Assembly (NCBI GenBank): GCA_021773835.1
Contig: JAJFJQ010000051.1
Location: 248,001-312,000, forward strand
Direction: 5' to 3'
Source of the DNA: Gammaproteobacteria bacterium
Lineage (GTDB): Bacteria > Pseudomonadota > Gammaproteobacteria > Ga0077536
DNA: 64,000 bases
Shown here: one piece after another, positions 63,248-64,000 of the stretch
Position numbering within the stretch: position 1 is the first letter of the stretch
Layout of the letters: each line of letters begins with the position of its first letter
Notes under the pieces: model-generated
Seen by the model: the letters and a program-made list of their open reading frames with translations, nothing else
The model's database searches: none
Told to the model about the DNA's origin: nothing
Translations under genes and position numbers: made by a program

Positions 63248-64000
63248 GTGCTTTTTTACCGCCCGGGAGTCCAGCCGTTCCGTGTTTCATGGTACGGCGC
63301 GCAGTTTCTCCGCCTATGCCGTTTCCTAGCGGTAACGCCGCTATGCGTCGCCAATGCATTGGCGGTCGAACCCTTGTCTATCCACCTTGGGGTCGCAACC
63401 TGCGCGGGAAGTAACTGCCACGGCGCAAGTAGTCCGCAGGACGGCAGCATCGTGCTGCAGAACGAGTTTCTCACTTGGCATAGAAGAGATAAGCATGCCA
63501 AAGCCTACCAAGTCTTGCACGACGAAGCGGCACAAAGAATCGCTCGCAATCTTGGTATTAGCAACGCTCACGAAGCAGCAACATGCCTGAGCTGCCATAC
63601 GGATTTCGTTGCACCGTCCGCTCGCGGGAGACGTTTCCAAATTAGTGACGGCGTTGGCTGTGAAGCTTGCCATGGCGGGGCGGAAAAATGGCTCGGCACG
63701 CATGTATCGGGCAAGGCTTCGCATGCCGATAACCTTGCCCTCGGAATGTACCCGACGAGCAGCCCCAGGCACCGGGCGAAACTGTGTCTTGGGTGCCATC
63801 TGGGCGACGCGGACCATGAAATGACCCATCGCATCATGGGTGCGGGGCACCCAAGATTGGGTTTCGAGTTAGACACGTTTACTGAAATTCAGCCGGCCCA
63901 TTTTATTCGCGATGAGGACTATCAAAAGCGTAAACCCACACCTAGACATGCCTTAATTTGGGCAACCGGACAAACGACGGTGGCGCGAAATTTACTTGAG
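63248..64000 (+). CDS. exported multihaem cytochrome c (N-terminal part)
   Basis: 251 codons open to the window end, starting at GTG 63248; a stop codon lies close upstream. A signal segment (LCRFLAVTPLCVANALA) precedes at least four haem sites in the visible part: CAGSNCH (a rare CX4CH form), CLSCH, CEACH and CLGCH, plus other His residues for axial ligation. The plan resembles the cytochrome c554-type family of periplasmic electron carriers or reductases. The gene continues beyond the window, so the total number of haems is unknown. It is divergent from the sigma-54 activator. Confidence 0.85.
   Translation, partial: MLFYRPGVQPFRVSWYGAQFLRLCRFLAVTPLCVANALAVEPLSIHLGVATCAGSNCHGASSPQDGSIVLQNEFLTWHRRDKHAKAYQVLHDEAAQRIARNLGISNAHEAATCLSCHTDFVAPSARGRRFQISDGVGCEACHGGAEKWLGTHVSGKASHADNLALGMYPTSSPRHRAKLCLGCHLGDADHEMTHRIMGAGHPRLGFELDTFTEIQPAHFIRDEDYQKRKPTPRHALIWATGQTTVARNLLE

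Overview
The window looks like chromosomal DNA of an uncultured, probably marine or aquatic, gammaproteobacterium of medium-high GC. This rests on the HflK/HflC pair, a YbiT-type ABC-F protein, a DUF5062 protein and an S4-domain protein of gammaproteobacterial type, PEP-CTERM/VPIPA-type exported proteins, and a very large share of lipid, steroid-like and xenobiotic catabolism genes. Coding density is high. I see no rRNA, tRNA, CRISPR array, prophage or complete insertion sequence.

Left part (1-27 kb). A leftward run of catabolic enzymes: FAD oxidoreductase fragment, stand-alone ketoacyl synthase, metallo-beta-lactamase-fold hydrolase, extradiol-type dioxygenase, beta-hydroxyacid dehydrogenase. 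Next is an alkylation-repair operon (ada, a 2OG-Fe(II) oxygenase and a flavin monooxygenase). Further enzymes follow (TauD-type dioxygenase, TesB-type thioesterase, glutathionyl-hydroquinone reductase-like protein, nitroreductase, MaoC-like hydratase, aldo/keto reductase, D-aminoacylase-like amidohydrolase), then hflKC. A frameshifted gene precedes an acyl-CoA ligase / small protein / phosphotransferase-like operon. An S4 protein, a DUF5062 protein and ybiT close the section.

Middle part (27-49 kb). A 1119-residue exported PEP-CTERM-type protein sits behind a good sigma-54 promoter. Then come two MFS carriers, an EamA carrier, a fused enoyl-CoA hydratase/3-hydroxyacyl-CoA dehydrogenase, two paralogous alpha/beta hydrolases (one without the expected catalytic His), and a leftward operon of amidohydrolase, LLM flavoprotein and a GrdB-like selenoprotein. 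The selenoprotein gene is split by an in-frame UGA that is followed 11 nt later by a 17-nt SECIS-like hairpin. A spondin-domain VPIPA protein, an ECF sigma/NrsF anti-sigma pair and a divergent AmiS/UreI channel plus amidase follow.

Right part (49-64 kb). More hydrolase and LLM genes, three uncharacterised small proteins, and a ThDP acetolactate-synthase-like enzyme next to an FMN glutamate-synthase-like protein. Then comes a four-gene bufferin operon: a DUF2282 precursor peptide, a DUF692/MNIO enzyme, its DUF2063 partner and DoxX. Ahead of it lies a textbook sigma-54 promoter, and the convergent next gene encodes a GAF-PAS-AAA-Fis sigma-54 activator, so the peptide system probably has its own dedicated regulator. 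The window ends inside an exported multihaem cytochrome c.

The observations most worth attention are the sigma-54-driven bufferin locus in a window that also carries a SigF/NrsF-like pair, the selenoprotein, the sigma-54 promoters in front of PEP-CTERM genes, and several enzymes that have lost a catalytic residue.
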